Shown here piece by piece: positions 63,857 to 64,000 of a stretch of 64,000 nucleotides of DNA; position 1 is the stretch's first letter; each line of letters opens with the position of its first letter. The notes beneath the pieces were generated by a model, which searched no databases, was not told where the DNA came from, and saw only the letters and a program-made list of their open reading frames with translations. Where the stretch lies: assembly GCF_003340495.1 (NCBI RefSeq), contig NZ_QASA01000001.1, forward strand, positions 5,022,001 to 5,086,000, in the 5' to 3' direction. This stretch comes from Adhaeribacter pallidiroseus (GTDB lineage Bacteria > Bacteroidota > Bacteroidia > Cytophagales > Hymenobacteraceae). The position numbers and the translations under genes were made by a program.

Positions 63857-64000
63857 CTAATCTTCTTTCAGCGATTCGATGGCCATGCCATGAATTTTGA
63901 GCGAAATGTATTTATCGACCGTGGTAAAACTATAGCCTTTTTGTTTGGCTTGCTTAATAAAATTACCGTCTATATCGTGGATCTTGGCTTCTACCGCTTT
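63857..64000 (-). CDS. C-terminal end of a protein resembling M56/BlaR1-type C-terminal tails (partial)
   Basis: The minus strand is open from the window edge to TAG at 63857-63859, giving 47 residues: ..IHDIDGNFIKQAKQKGYSF..VDKYISLKIHGM..SLKED. The repeated IHxxxxxFIKxAKxxGY pattern followed by LKIHG is that of the short repeats that end many M56/BlaR1-like sensor peptidases in Bacteroidota. The catalytic part lies outside the window, so the assignment is tentative. Confidence 0.5.
   Translation of the reverse strand, partial: KAVEAKIHDIDGNFIKQAKQKGYSFTTVDKYISLKIHGMAIESLKED

Overview
The window looks like chromosomal DNA of a Bacteroidota bacterium of the order Cytophagales, probably Hymenobacteraceae. 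It has two SusC/SusD outer-membrane pairs, many lipoproteins, Por-type (T9SS) C-terminal sorting domains, GEVED domains, large FtsX-type ABC permeases without ATPases, and almost no Shine-Dalgarno signals. The placement is inferred from gene content. I see no rRNA, tRNA, CRISPR array, intact insertion sequence or phage.

Layout. 1-13.2 kb is a glycan-use region: SusC-SusD with a Tat-exported mannonate-dehydratase-like enolase-superfamily enzyme, then SusC-SusD with a GH140 (apiosidase-type) hydrolase. 13.6-16.9 kb is a two-gene operon of a mutarotase-fold protein and a PQQ dehydrogenase with an inserted cytochrome c. 17-25.4 kb holds small stress or regulatory genes: an NTF2-like protein, an AraC regulator, a frameshifted membrane protein, three cupins, a toast-rack protein, and a Crp/Fnr regulator divergent from a lactonase-like MBL lipoprotein around a perfect FNR-type box. 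25.6-29.1 kb is accessory: two unrecognised membrane proteins, a Dabb lipoprotein and a remnant of a type IIG restriction enzyme. 29.4-32.6 kb has an ABC permease and a 551-bp imperfect palindrome without a gene.

32.6-53.5 kb is the most interesting part. It holds an M48-TPR protease, a TPR-CHAT protease (split by a frameshift at an A7 run), an anti-sigma/ECF-sigma pair, a methyltransferase, T9SS-secreted M6 and S8 peptidases sharing the same seven-repeat cassette, an S74-type protein and a vanadium haloperoxidase-like lipoprotein. Four sites here share one bipartite promoter-like motif, TG(T/C)TAACC(N2)-N13-TACTAAT. They precede the M48 gene, the sigma gene itself, the methyltransferase and the S8 peptidase. 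I read this as an autoregulated ECF regulon controlling proteases, with TPR-CHAT as a possible sensor or effector.

54-61.3 kb is a tandem array of three FtsX permeases. 61.9-64 kb carries an alpha/beta hydrolase, a polysaccharide-deacetylase pseudogene and the tail of a gene resembling the C-terminus of an M56/BlaR1 protein.

Four genes are broken by single-base shifts or in-frame TAA codons, so both real decay and sequence error must be kept in mind.
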